A stretch of 64,000 nucleotides of DNA from Vibrio coralliirubri (GTDB lineage: Bacteria > Pseudomonadota > Gammaproteobacteria > Enterobacterales > Vibrionaceae): assembly GCF_024347375.1 (NCBI RefSeq), contig NZ_AP025470.1, forward strand, positions 186,001-250,000, given 5' to 3'. Below are positions 10,750 to 19,641 of this stretch, piece by piece. A program made the translations under genes and the position numbers. The first letter of the stretch is position 1. Every line of letters starts with the position of its first letter. Below the pieces are notes generated by a model. The model ran no database searches. It was given only the letters and a program-made list of their open reading frames with translations, and had not been told where the DNA came from.

Positions 10750-12582
10750 CTAATCCCGTATCTGATAGTGGTAGCCGAGCCATTGCTTGAATTTCTTCAC
10801 CACGTGCAGGCTATGACGAAGCAGATCTCTGTCTGCTCGCTCCATCAGTTTAACGTTGATCTTGTTGCTGCTGTGCTGCTGAGAAAGCCTTTGGGCTAAA
10901 CGCCACTTGAAGAATTGCTTGAGTGCTTCACTGAGATTATCGGCAGTACTTTGCTCTAACACCTTCTTGCTAACCAGTTGCTCAATGCGTTCGAAGGTGT
11001 TGTTGACCGTGACACCATGCTCAAGACAAAGTGCTCTCACACCATGCACGATAGGGAAAATACCACCTTGTTTGATGTCGAGTCCGGACTTGGATTGCTT
11101 CACATTGCCAAAAAGGGTCAGGGGAACTGAGAAATTAAGGGCAGGGCGGCAGAACTCCGTCAGAATCAATTCTTGTCCGAGCATCAAATCACTGAGGTGC
11201 TGTTTGACTGGTTTTAATAACTCTCTATTACCCGCCACTGCGTGTGCATCTGCCATGATCGCGATATCCATCACCGTGTCTGGCGTGGCTTTTTTTACCC
11301 AATGGGTGAGGGTTTGTTTCCACTCTTGTTCTGAATGCACCCATTTCGGATTGTTGACCATCACGTTGCCCGGGCACAGTGGGTAACCCAATTGTTGAAG
11401 GGTATGAGTGAGGTCGTTCATGGCGCTTTGGCATTGATGCCACTCCAAACCATCTTGAATTATTAGCGCGTTGTCTTGATCGGTTTTGAGAATTTGTTCC
11501 CCACGGCCTTCGGAACCCAACACGATTAGGCAGCAATGATTATGCAGTGCAGGTGGGATCACCAACTCAAAAGCCTTCTCTATGATCTGTTCGTTGACCG
11601 CAGAAATCAGCTCCATGATAAAGCGTGTGCGAATCCCATTACTGAGCAAGCTCTCGACCAGTTGACGTTGTTTGTTGGATGCCATTGCCAGTTCTTCAAC
11701 GCTGGTGGCGCGCGCAATACGCAAAGTAAGAACGTGGGAGTGTGTGGAGAATGCACTGAGGATCTGTGTCATATCCACCATGCCGACCGCATTTTTACCA
11801 TCACAAACCATCAACCTTTTTACTCGATTTCTGGTCATGGTAATCATGGCGTTAAATAAGAAATCGCCTTGGTTCACGTGCATCACCGGAAACGTTGCGA
11901 TCTCACCGACAGGCGCATCCAGTGGGAAATTATCGAGCATCACAGCATGCAATAAATTGGTTCGAGTGACGATTCCATACGGTAAGGAACATGATGATCC
12001 AAAAGCTTTTGGATCATCATGTTCCAAATGAACTAGGGCCGAGTCTAACCCTTGTTCTTTAAGGGTTTGAGTGACTTGGTTGATCGGTTGGTTTGGTTCA
12101 AGTATCAGTGGTGGGTGATAGATAGAGTCATCCACTTTGGTCAATATAAACTCGGCAAGATTCTGTTGCTGCTGGGCGGCTTCTATCAAAGCTTTTCGTG
12201 TTGATAGGTTGCTATCAAAGTAGGCAGCGAATTGGCCATTGGCGTGGTAAAGCTCAAGAAAAACATCGGTGGGCAGCAGATAACTTAATGTATCTTCGAG
12301 TGCGATATATTGGTGTTTGGTGTGAGGTTCAAACTGGCTGCGGACATCAAAAATATCGTCATTGGCATAGTGTGCGTAAATCTCGCCATCACTGCTCGCG
12401 CGCTCTTCAACTGCCCCTTTGATCAAAATGTGCAGGTGTCGGCTCGGCCTTTCAGCTTCCAGTATCACTTCTTGAGAGCGGTAATACACCACGTCTAATG
12501 AAGAGCGAAGCTTCAACTGTTCGGTGTCGGACAGGCTATCGAAGGGCGGGTGCTGCATATTAAATTTGTCAGGCATAAGCAT
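10750..12582 (-). CDS. cNMP-binding / CBS / DUF294 nucleotidyltransferase protein
   Basis: This is a large predicted signalling protein of about 610 residues. The order is: an N-terminal cyclic-nucleotide-binding-like domain (about 10-125, ILIKGAVEE), two CBS domains (about 155-290, GIVTRTNLL and VKRLMVCDG), a GlnD/GlnE-type nucleotidyltransferase domain with VLGSEGRGEQILKTDQDNA, and a DUF294 C-terminal helical domain. CBS pairs often bind adenylates; the modified target is unknown. GTG at 12585, ATG at 12582 and ATG at 12576 are all possible starts and none has a strong ribosome site. Residues about 186-199, in the first CBS domain, are encoded by a perfect 40-bp palindrome that looks inserted or rearranged. 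The exonuclease gene follows 11 bases downstream. Confidence 0.88.
   Translation of the reverse strand: MLMPDKFNMQHPPFDSLSDTEQLKLRSSLDVVYYRSQEVILEAERPSRHLHILIKGAVEERASSDGEIYAHYANDDIFDVRSQFEPHTKHQYIALEDTLSYLLPTDVFLELYHANGQFAAYFDSNLSTRKALIEAAQQQQNLAEFILTKVDDSIYHPPLILEPNQPINQVTQTLKEQGLDSALVHLEHDDPKAFGSSCSLPYGIVTRTNLLHAVMLDNFPLDAPVGEIATFPVMHVNQGDFLFNAMITMTRNRVKRLMVCDGKNAVGMVDMTQILSAFSTHSHVLTLRIARATSVEELAMASNKQRQLVESLLSNGIRTRFIMELISAVNEQIIEKAFELVIPPALHNHCCLIVLGSEGRGEQILKTDQDNALIIQDGLEWHQCQSAMNDLTHTLQQLGYPLCPGNVMVNNPKWVHSEQEWKQTLTHWVKKATPDTVMDIAIMADAHAVAGNRELLKPVKQHLSDLMLGQELILTEFCRPALNFSVPLTLFGNVKQSKSGLDIKQGGIFPIVHGVRALCLEHGVTVNNTFERIEQLVSKKVLEQSTADNLSEALKQFFKWRLAQRLSQQHSSNKINVKLMERADRDLLRHSLHVVKKFKQWLGYHYQIRD
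11986..12025. repeat. Perfect 40-bp palindrome inside a coding region
   Basis: The left arm GGAACATGATGATCCAAAAG is the exact reverse complement of the right arm, with no loop and an AAGCTT centre. It is in frame and encodes roughly EHDDPKAFGSSCS within the first CBS domain of the host gene. The flanking bases do not extend the symmetry. Such a structure is unusual in protein-coding DNA. It may be a quasipalindrome made perfect by template switching, a small insertion, or an assembly artefact. Confidence 0.95.
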
Positions 12583-12814
12583 CACAAGAAGAAATGGGAG
12601 TCTTTAATCAGTCTGACAAAATACCAGCGAAGCTCCAGACGACTTTAGTCTAAATGCGAGTATGGGTATTAATGAGCGTGAAATCTCTTATTGAAATGCG
12701 ATATTCAGACCCATTGAATATGGGAATACTATCCCAGTAATAATTCCCTTTTTCATCGTATGCGAGATAGGCATAATTGGTGCTGCCTTTTTCCGCACAC
12801 TTTATAGGTCATTT

Positions 12815-14011
12815 ATGTTTAGCCCTTCACCCTATGGCTGGATCTCTCAGTATTTTCTTGGTTTCTTTTTTGCGTATGGCGTGTATTTGCCATTTTGGGC
12901 GTTGTGGTTTGAAGACCAAGGCGTGTCTGCTGGTGATATTGGCGTATTGATTGGTATCGGCTTTGCGACTCGTTGTGTGGCCAACTTAGTGATTACGCCG
13001 CGTATCCATAAAGTGGAACACTTGATGCCAGCGCTACGCTGTTTGAGTTTCGCTGCGTTGCTGTTTGTCGGCTTCCACTTCTTCACCGGTGGCAGTTTTA
13101 TACTGATGTTGTTGGCAACGGTACTGTTTAACCTCTGTTGTGGGCCGATCATTCCTCTTTCTGATGCCATGGCTAACCATTACAGTCGTTTGAAAATGCT
13201 CGACTACGGCCGAACTCGCCTTTGGGGTTCAATTGCCTTTATCGCAGGCTCAACGGTGGTTGGCTATTTGGTGGCACAATTTGGCACCGACATGATTTTG
13301 TATACTGCAGTTGCGGGCGTGTTGTTGTCATTGATTCTGGCGATGAGAAATCCTAACGTTATGCCAGTAACGCAATCTGAGCAACAAGCGGCGCGACCAA
13401 AACTAGGTGAACTGCTGCGTGAGTCCTCAGTGGTAAAATTTTTAGCTTTGATGGCGTTGCTGCAAGGCAGTCATGCGGCTTACTACAGTTTTAGTGCGAT
13501 TTATTGGAAAGAAGCGGGCCACTCAGAAGCGATCATCGGTTACTTGTGGAGCCTAGGTGTTGTCGCTGAAGTGGCCGTATTTGCTCTGAGTAAGCGATTA
13601 TTCTCAGGCTGGTCACTGCGTACTTTGTTTGTCGTCGCAGCTATTGGGGTGATGGCGCGTTGGGGTATTACCGCTTCTACCACAGCGATTTTCGCACTGG
13701 TTATGGTACAGCTACTGCACGGCGTGACCTTTGCCATGGCACACATCGCCGCGATTCAATACATCCAATCTGAAGAACAAAACAAGATGGTTGCGCTACA
13801 AGCCCTGTATAACGCGATTCCATTAGGTGCCTTTATTGCATTAATGACCACCTTAAGTGGTTGGGGTTATGAGCTTTGGGGTGCAAATATCTTCTGGGGT
13901 ATGGCTGCAATGGGTGCACTTGCTCTGTTCATTAAGTTGGATGAAAGAAGTTCAGTGGTTGAGATTAATCAATCAGATTCGGAACAGTCAGAATCTCGCA
14001 GCAAATGCTGA
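12815..14011 (+). CDS. MFS transporter, HcaT-like
   Basis: This is a 398-residue major-facilitator protein with about 12 membrane segments. It closely resembles E. coli HcaT (a putative 3-phenylpropionate carrier) along its length: FAYGVYLPFWALWF near the start, DYGRTRLWGSIAFI in the middle, and LLQGSHAAYYSFSAIYW plus GYLWSLGVVAEV in the second half. No aromatic catabolism genes lie nearby, so the substrate is not established; nucleosides or small organic acids are possible. The C-terminal 20 residues are hydrophilic and Ser/Glu-rich. It ends at a strong terminator and diverges from the CBS/nucleotidyltransferase gene. Confidence 0.85.
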   Translation: MFSPSPYGWISQYFLGFFFAYGVYLPFWALWFEDQGVSAGDIGVLIGIGFATRCVANLVITPRIHKVEHLMPALRCLSFAALLFVGFHFFTGGSFILMLLATVLFNLCCGPIIPLSDAMANHYSRLKMLDYGRTRLWGSIAFIAGSTVVGYLVAQFGTDMILYTAVAGVLLSLILAMRNPNVMPVTQSEQQAARPKLGELLRESSVVKFLALMALLQGSHAAYYSFSAIYWKEAGHSEAIIGYLWSLGVVAEVAVFALSKRLFSGWSLRTLFVVAAIGVMARWGITASTTAIFALVMVQLLHGVTFAMAHIAAIQYIQSEEQNKMVALQALYNAIPLGAFIALMTTLSGWGYELWGANIFWGMAAMGALALFIKLDERSSVVEINQSDSEQSESRSKC

Positions 14012-14077
14012 TAATTAGAGTCTAAAGCACAGAATTTAAGCGATGCGATTGAGTTAATCACCCATCCTTAGTTAAAT

Positions 14078-14107
14078 GAAACCTCTCCCTTATGGAGAGG
14101 TTTTTTT
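14078..14107 (+). terminator. Terminator of the HcaT-like gene
   Basis: AACCTCTCC (14080-14088) pairs with GGAGAGGTT (14094-14102) and is followed by a T run. An in-frame ATG at 14076 would place this hairpin inside the crbS coding region, which argues for the downstream crbS start. Confidence 0.9.
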
Positions 14108-14129
14108 ATGGATGAAAAAAGGGTTTTCA

Positions 14130-17100
14130 ATGCAAGGATGGATAGTAATTCCAGTCTCTTTAGCCTACTTGGGCGTGTTATTTCTGATCGCTTGGTATGG
14201 AGACAGGCAGGTTCGTTGGCTATCGCGCTGGCGCCCGTGGATCTATAGCCTTTCGATTGCGGTGTATTGTACCTCTTGGACCTTCTATGGAACGGTCGGG
14301 CAGGCGAGTAACAACCCTTGGTCCTTTTTACCCATTTACCTCGCCCCGATTCTGGTCTTTACACTAGGCTGGCGGATCTTAGCGCGGTTGATTTTGATTG
14401 CGAAGCGGGAGCACATCACCTCCATTGCCGACTTTATCGCGGCTCGTTATGGAAAATCTCAGGGCTTAGCGGTGGCGGTGACGGTTATCGCTGTGGTCGG
14501 TATCCTTCCTTATATTGCTCTGCAACTGCGCGGTATTACCATGGGGTTAGATATTGTTGCGCCCAACCTAGCGGCTGACTTTGGTTATCAGGACTATCAC
14601 GTCTCTTGGTTCGTGGTCGGTGCTTTGGCTATTTTTACCATGCTGTTTGGTACAAGACACATTGATAACACAGAGCATCACCGTGGCATGATGATGGCGG
14701 TGGCGTTTGAATCCATCGTTAAGCTCGCGGCATTCTTGATTGTTGGCCTGTTCATCATGTATCTGGCGATGAGCAGCGACAAAATCGACCTGCTTGATGT
14801 GGCGGCTTCCACCTACGAATCGCCCAATATTCCGACCTTAATTATTCATACCGTTTTAACCATGTTGGCGATTGTCTGTTTGCCGCGTCAGTTTCATACC
14901 ATGGTGGTTGAGAACGAACGTCCTCAAGATTTGCATACCGCTCGTTGGTTGTTTCCGCTTTACCTGATTTTGATGGGACTGTTCGTGCTGCCAATTGCTT
15001 GGGCAGGACAAGGGCTACTTACTGGCATGCCAGCGGATACTTACGTGATCAGCGTGCCAATGGCAGAAGGTGCGAATCACATTGCCTTGCTGGCTTTTCT
15101 TGGTGGTACTTCGGCGGCGAGCGGGATGGTGATTGTCTCGACCATCGCCTTGGCGATCATGGTGTCGAACGATTTAGTGATGCCTTTGCTTCTGCGCCGT
15201 ATGCGCCTAACCCAAAGGACCCATCGACATTTTTCTGGCCTGCTATTGGTGATTCGCCGCGGGTTAATTTTACTGCTGTTACTGGGTGCTTGGCTGTTTT
15301 ATCAGGCGCTCGATACCATTCATTCACTGTCAGCGATTGGCTTTCTTTCTTTTGCTGCGATTGCTCAATTCGCTCCCGCACTTATCGGTGGTTTGTACTG
15401 GCGCCCGGGTAACCGCAAGGGTGTGTATGTCGGTCTAATGGTTGGCTCGTTGATTTGGCTGATTACCCTAATGAGCCAAACCAGCATGTTGGCGGGCGAT
15501 AGTGAAAGTAACCTTTTACTGTGGATTATTACGCCGCCAGAGTTGCTCAGCAGTTGGGATATCAGCAGCTCAAACTGGGGCATTGTGCTGAGTATTGTGC
15601 TCAATACCTTGTGTTATGCCGTGGTTTCGATGACGACTCGCCCAAGCCTAAGTGAGCGCTTACAATCAGCAGCATTTGTTGGTACGCCACTGCCTGAAAA
15701 TGAGAATATCAGCCTCTATCAGAACCGTGTGACAGTCGCTGAATTAGAGATGCTGGCGTCGCGTTTTGTGGGTCGAAAGCGTGCGAAAAGTGCCTTACAC
15801 AGCTATTGGCAACAACACGGTCAGCCGCTGCTTCCTAATCAACAAGCGCCTGCAAGTCTGATTCGACACGCAGAGCGCGTGCTCGCCGGAGTATTCGGTG
15901 CTTCGTCTGCTAAGTTAGTACTTACTTCCGCTTTGCAGGGAAGAAACATGCAGCTTGAAGAAGTCGCGACGATCGTTGATGAAGCCTCGGAGCTGTACGA
16001 CTTCAGCCGCGGTTTACTGCAAGGCGCGATTGAACATATTGGCCAAGGCATCGCAGTAATAGACAAACAAATGAGGCTGGTGGCATGGAATCAGCGCTAT
16101 CTAGAATTGTTTGAGTTCCCTGCTGGCTTAATTCAGGTTGGGCGACCCATTTCCGATGTGATTCGCCACAATGCCGAGCAGGGTTTGTGTGGCCCGGGTG
16201 ACCCGGAAGATCACGTTCGCCGCCGTGTTTATCACCTTGAGCAAGGCACTCGACACACCTCTTCTCGTATTCGTCCTGATGGCCGAGTGATTGAGGTGCA
16301 AGGTAACCCAATGCCAAGTGGTGGCTTTGTGATGAGCTTTACCGATATCACGGTATTCCGACAAGCAGAGCAAGCGCTAAAAGATGCCAATGAAAGCTTG
16401 GAATCGAGAGTACATGAGCGAACTCAAGAGCTCGAAAAACTCAATCATCGCTTAGTAAAAGCCACGCAGATTTCGGATCAAGAATCACAATCTAAGAGTC
16501 GCTTCTTAGCGGCAGTCAGCCACGATTTGATGCAGCCGCTCAATGCTGCACGCTTGTTTGCTTCGTCACTGTCTGAGGTGGCAAAAGAGCAAGAGGTGAA
16601 GCAACTTTCATCTCACATCGAGAGTGCGCTTGGCGCCGCAGAAGATTTGATTGGCGACTTGCTGGATATCTCTCGATTGGAATCCGGAAAGTTAGAAACC
16701 AACATTCACGCGATTGCCGTGCATGACGTGTTAACCAATTTGAACGCGGAATTTAGCGCCTTAGCGAGACAACAGAAAATTGAGTTTAAGATGATCCCAT
16801 CGTCATTGTTTATTCACTCAGACCCTAAGCTGTTAAGGCGTGTGATTCAGAACTTTTTGACCAATGCGTTTCGCTATAACCCGGAGGGGAAAGTGGTACT
16901 GGGTGCGAGAAGAGTGAATGGAAAGGTTCGAATCGATGTGTGGGATAACGGAACCGGTATCGATGAAGATAAGCAACAAGAGATCTTCGAAGAGTTTACT
17001 CGTGGCAGCCAAGTGCGAGCCGATCAAGGATTGGGGTTAGGGTTAGCTATCTCGAAAGGTATTGCTCATGTGCTTGGCCATCAAATCTCGATGCGTTCAT

Positions 17101-17561
17101 GGCCGAGCCAAGGCAGTGTCTTTTCCATCACCTTAGCTAGAGCGGAAAAAGTGGCTCCAGTTGTGCAAGCTTCGACGCCAATGGCGACCAGCGACATCGA
17201 ACATCTCAAGATATTGTGTGTCGACAATGAACGAGAAATCTTAGTCGGCATGGAAAACCTGATTGGACGTTGGGGCTGTGAGGTTAAGACGGCGGTTGAT
17301 CTGGTCGAAAGCTTGCAGTGCCTAGATGAGGGTTGGCTGCCAGATGTCATTTTCTCTGATTACCGTCTGGATAATGGCAGAACGGGTCTGGAAGTCTTAC
17401 AGCAGTGTCGCTTGCGCCTTGGTGATTCTTTTGAGGGTGTCATTATTAGTGCTGATAGAACCGATGACATGTTGGCAGCGATCAAGGCCAACAGCTTCAG
17501 CTTCATTGCCAAGCCAGTGAAGCCATTAAAGCTCAGAGCGGTATTGAATCGCGTGAGTTAG
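14130..17561 (+). CDS. crbS: CrbS-type transporter-histidine kinase hybrid
   Basis: This inner-membrane sensor kinase controls the acetate switch with CrbR in V. cholerae. The 1143-residue protein begins with a sodium/solute-symporter domain of about 13 helices (about 1-500). A PAS domain follows (about 630-750, IGQGIAVIDKQMRLVAWNQ), then a coiled coil, HisKA with His798 in AVSHDLMQPLNAARL, HATPase_c (FLTNAFRYNPEG, DNGTGI, GLGLGLAISKG) and a receiver with phospho-acceptor Asp1077 in FSDYRLDNGRTG. The ATG at 14130 is chosen because it follows GGG by six bases and avoids the upstream terminator; ATGs at 14076 and 14112 are less likely. CbrA-like kinases share this layout. Confidence 0.92.
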   Translation: MQGWIVIPVSLAYLGVLFLIAWYGDRQVRWLSRWRPWIYSLSIAVYCTSWTFYGTVGQASNNPWSFLPIYLAPILVFTLGWRILARLILIAKREHITSIADFIAARYGKSQGLAVAVTVIAVVGILPYIALQLRGITMGLDIVAPNLAADFGYQDYHVSWFVVGALAIFTMLFGTRHIDNTEHHRGMMMAVAFESIVKLAAFLIVGLFIMYLAMSSDKIDLLDVAASTYESPNIPTLIIHTVLTMLAIVCLPRQFHTMVVENERPQDLHTARWLFPLYLILMGLFVLPIAWAGQGLLTGMPADTYVISVPMAEGANHIALLAFLGGTSAASGMVIVSTIALAIMVSNDLVMPLLLRRMRLTQRTHRHFSGLLLVIRRGLILLLLLGAWLFYQALDTIHSLSAIGFLSFAAIAQFAPALIGGLYWRPGNRKGVYVGLMVGSLIWLITLMSQTSMLAGDSESNLLLWIITPPELLSSWDISSSNWGIVLSIVLNTLCYAVVSMTTRPSLSERLQSAAFVGTPLPENENISLYQNRVTVAELEMLASRFVGRKRAKSALHSYWQQHGQPLLPNQQAPASLIRHAERVLAGVFGASSAKLVLTSALQGRNMQLEEVATIVDEASELYDFSRGLLQGAIEHIGQGIAVIDKQMRLVAWNQRYLELFEFPAGLIQVGRPISDVIRHNAEQGLCGPGDPEDHVRRRVYHLEQGTRHTSSRIRPDGRVIEVQGNPMPSGGFVMSFTDITVFRQAEQALKDANESLESRVHERTQELEKLNHRLVKATQISDQESQSKSRFLAAVSHDLMQPLNAARLFASSLSEVAKEQEVKQLSSHIESALGAAEDLIGDLLDISRLESGKLETNIHAIAVHDVLTNLNAEFSALARQQKIEFKMIPSSLFIHSDPKLLRRVIQNFLTNAFRYNPEGKVVLGARRVNGKVRIDVWDNGTGIDEDKQQEIFEEFTRGSQVRADQGLGLGLAISKGIAHVLGHQISMRSWPSQGSVFSITLARAEKVAPVVQASTPMATSDIEHLKILCVDNEREILVGMENLIGRWGCEVKTAVDLVESLQCLDEGWLPDVIFSDYRLDNGRTGLEVLQQCRLRLGDSFEGVIISADRTDDMLAAIKANSFSFIAKPVKPLKLRAVLNRVS

Positions 17562-17582
17562 TTTAATTAACTATTAGATATT

Positions 17583-17611
17583 AAAAAGGCCTCAGCTGAG
17601 GCCTTTTTTGT
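17583..17611. terminator. Bidirectional terminator between crbS and fumC
   Basis: AAAAGGCCTCA pairs with TGAGGCCTTTT around a GC loop, with A and T runs on either side. It serves both convergent genes. Confidence 0.9.
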
Positions 17612-17655
17612 CTCTGTTATTTCTGTGAATGACTATTCGTTTGTTAATTCAATAA

Positions 17656-19041
17656 CTAACCAGCAATGCCACCTTGTGTCAGTGTGGTTGGATCAAGCAG
17701 TTTACTGAGCTCTTCTCGGCTTAGATCGGTTTCTCTTTCTGCGACATCCAGAATTGGTAAGCCTTCTTTATAGGCTTTCTTGGCAATATCAGCCGCCTTC
17801 AAGTAGCCAATCACAGGATTAAGTGCGGTCACTAGGATTGGGTTCTTTGACAAGGCTAAATCGAGGTTATCTTGGCGTACCGTGAAGGTCGCGATGGCTT
17901 TGTCCGCTAAAGCGACTGAGCTGTTTGCCAACAACTCAATGCTTTCTAGAACGTTATGAGCAATCACTGGCAGCATCACATTGAGTTGGAAGTTACCTGA
18001 TTGTCCAGCTACGGTAATGGTGGTGTCGTTGCCAATGACTTGCGCCGCCGCCATAGCTGCAGCTTCTGGAATCACAGGGTTTACCTTGCCAGGCATGATC
18101 GATGAGCCTGGCTGTAGAGCCTGTAATTCAATTTCCCCTAAGCCAGCCAACGGCCCAGAGTTCATCCAACGAAGATCGTTTGAGATCTTCATGATCGCAA
18201 CTGCTGCAGTTTTGAGCTGACCCGAAAAGGCAACGATCGCGTCTTGACTGCTGAGGTTAAAAAAGAAGTTTTCACTGGAGCTAAAACTGATCTTTGTCGA
18301 TTGAGACAGGTTACTCGCAAACTTATCGGCAAAGCGTGGGTCAGCATTGATCCCTGTTCCAACCGCAGTGCCACCTTGTGCTAAAGCCTTGATAGCGGGT
18401 AGGGGGTTCTCTATTGCTTGTTTAGCGTGTTCTATCTGAAATTTCCAACCACCTAGCTCTTGAGCAAAGGTCATTGGCATCGCATCCATTAGATGAGTGC
18501 GACCGGTCTTCACGACCTCAGCAAGTTCCTGCTGTTTGATAGTAAGAGCTTCAGCAAGGTGAGTTAGTGCAGGTAACAGCTTATTTTCAGCCATCAAAGC
18601 AACGCTCACTTGAATTGCGGTTGGCACCACATCGTTACTGCTTTGGCCCATGTTGACGTGATCATTGGGATTCACGTCGCCTTGCAAGCTTCTTGAAGCA
18701 AGCGTAGCAATCACTTCGTTGGCATTCATGTTAGAGCTGGTGCCAGAACCGGTTTGGTAAACATCGATCGGGAATTGATCGAGGTGTTTGCCCTCAATGA
18801 TCTCTTGGCTGGCTTCGGCTATCGCATTGGCAATATCACCCTCCAGTAGACCTAACTGAGCATTGGTATCTGCCGCTGCCTGTTTAATTAACGCCAGTGC
18901 TTGAATAAAACTGGTCGGCATCTTGTGCGAGCTAAAAGCAAAGTTATCCGCTGCACGCTGAGTTTGTGCTTGGTATAGCGCATCGGCAGGGACTTTCACT
19001 TCGCCCATGCTGTCTTTTTCAATCCGAAATTGTAGGGTCAT
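17656..19041 (-). CDS. fumC: Class II (iron-independent) fumarase
   Basis: FumC interconverts fumarate and malate in the TCA cycle without an iron-sulfur cluster, so it works when iron is short or oxidants are present. The 461-residue product has the aspartase/fumarase signature GSSIMPGKVNPV, plus TGSGTSSNMNANEV and GRTHLMDAMPMTF. It follows the FagA-like gene by 12 bases on the same strand, and that pair is preceded by a strong Fur-box palindrome. The fagA-fumC layout parallels the Fur-regulated fagA-fumC-sodM cluster of Pseudomonas aeruginosa. Here sodA lies about 21 kb away. Confidence 0.97.
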   Translation of the reverse strand: MTLQFRIEKDSMGEVKVPADALYQAQTQRAADNFAFSSHKMPTSFIQALALIKQAAADTNAQLGLLEGDIANAIAEASQEIIEGKHLDQFPIDVYQTGSGTSSNMNANEVIATLASRSLQGDVNPNDHVNMGQSSNDVVPTAIQVSVALMAENKLLPALTHLAEALTIKQQELAEVVKTGRTHLMDAMPMTFAQELGGWKFQIEHAKQAIENPLPAIKALAQGGTAVGTGINADPRFADKFASNLSQSTKISFSSSENFFFNLSSQDAIVAFSGQLKTAAVAIMKISNDLRWMNSGPLAGLGEIELQALQPGSSIMPGKVNPVIPEAAAMAAAQVIGNDTTITVAGQSGNFQLNVMLPVIAHNVLESIELLANSSVALADKAIATFTVRQDNLDLALSKNPILVTALNPVIGYLKAADIAKKAYKEGLPILDVAERETDLSREELSKLLDPTTLTQGGIAG

Positions 19042-19053
19042 GTTCTATCCTTG

Positions 19054-19446
19054 TTAGCCAAGTGGGGCTTGGACTTGTTGTAGTGTTTGGCTGAGATTCA
19101 AAAAACGCGCTTGGCCTTGCGGTTGCTGGCAGTAGTGGCGCTTCAAATAAAATAGTGGTGAGTGAATAGAGTCTAGGCAGATATGACGAAAGGCGAAACT
19201 GCGCTCAGGCGACTCAATCGCTTCAATCAAATGAAAGAAAACTTGGCGTAGATACAGCTCGCACAACAAGATGTTTTCTTGAGCGGCATGCTTTTCATAG
19301 TAAGCCGAAAGCGTGAGTGCACATTCGATATACTCTCGAATTACAAACGGCTCATGGCCTTGAACTTGTTCTAATGAAGCAAAGCGATCCTGTGCTTTGT
19401 AAAACCTCGAATAGAGAACCTGCTGCTCTTTCATCATCATCTGCAT
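19054..19446 (-). CDS. FagA-like small protein upstream of fumC
   Basis: This is a 130-residue, mostly helical cytosolic protein of unknown biochemical function. The call rests mainly on position: it immediately precedes fumC and lies just downstream of a Fur box, as fagA (Fur-associated gene A) does in Pseudomonas. Visible features are an aromatic- and Gln-rich N-terminus (EQQVLYSRFYKAQDRF), several histidines and three cysteines, but no signal peptide or membrane segment. Several ATG codons cluster at the start (MQMMM), so the exact first residue is uncertain. Confidence 0.7.
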   Translation of the reverse strand: MQMMMKEQQVLYSRFYKAQDRFASLEQVQGHEPFVIREYIECALTLSAYYEKHAAQENILLCELYLRQVFFHLIEAIESPERSFAFRHICLDSIHSPLFYLKRHYCQQPQGQARFLNLSQTLQQVQAPLG

Positions 19447-19463
19447 CTCTTTATTGGATGTTA

Positions 19464-19480
19464 ATGATAATTATTATCAT
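19464..19480. promoter_or_regulatory. Fur box upstream of fagA-fumC
   Basis: ATGATAAT-T-ATTATCAT is a perfect 8-1-8 inverted repeat. It contains the TGATAAT-N-ATTATCA core of the Fur consensus. It lies 18 bases before the fagA-like start codon, where bound Fur-Fe would block transcription. Confidence 0.88.
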
Positions 19481-19537
19481 GTATGATTTTAAAAACAACC
19501 CTTTGTTTCTCTTTTTATAAAGTGAGCAGAAAAAGAA

Positions 19538-19564
19538 AAAGCCGATACACGAAGTATCGGCTTT
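19538..19564 (-). terminator. Terminator of the actP operon
   Basis: AAAGCCGATAC pairs with GTATCGGCTTT around a short loop. On the minus strand it is followed by a T-rich tract. It lies about 78 bases past the actP stop and would also insulate the fagA promoter. Confidence 0.88.
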
Positions 19565-19641
19565 CTGGAGTCAGTACCTAATCCCTACAATGTAAGTACT
19601 GATTCATTTTTTTGCTAAACATCTTTGTTTAGTGGTCGTGC

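Noticed and set aside
11672..12031. 119-codon plus-strand frame antisense to the CBS/nucleotidyltransferase gene
   Set aside because: It shares the peptide of the palindrome only because the DNA is symmetric; no start signal or family match.
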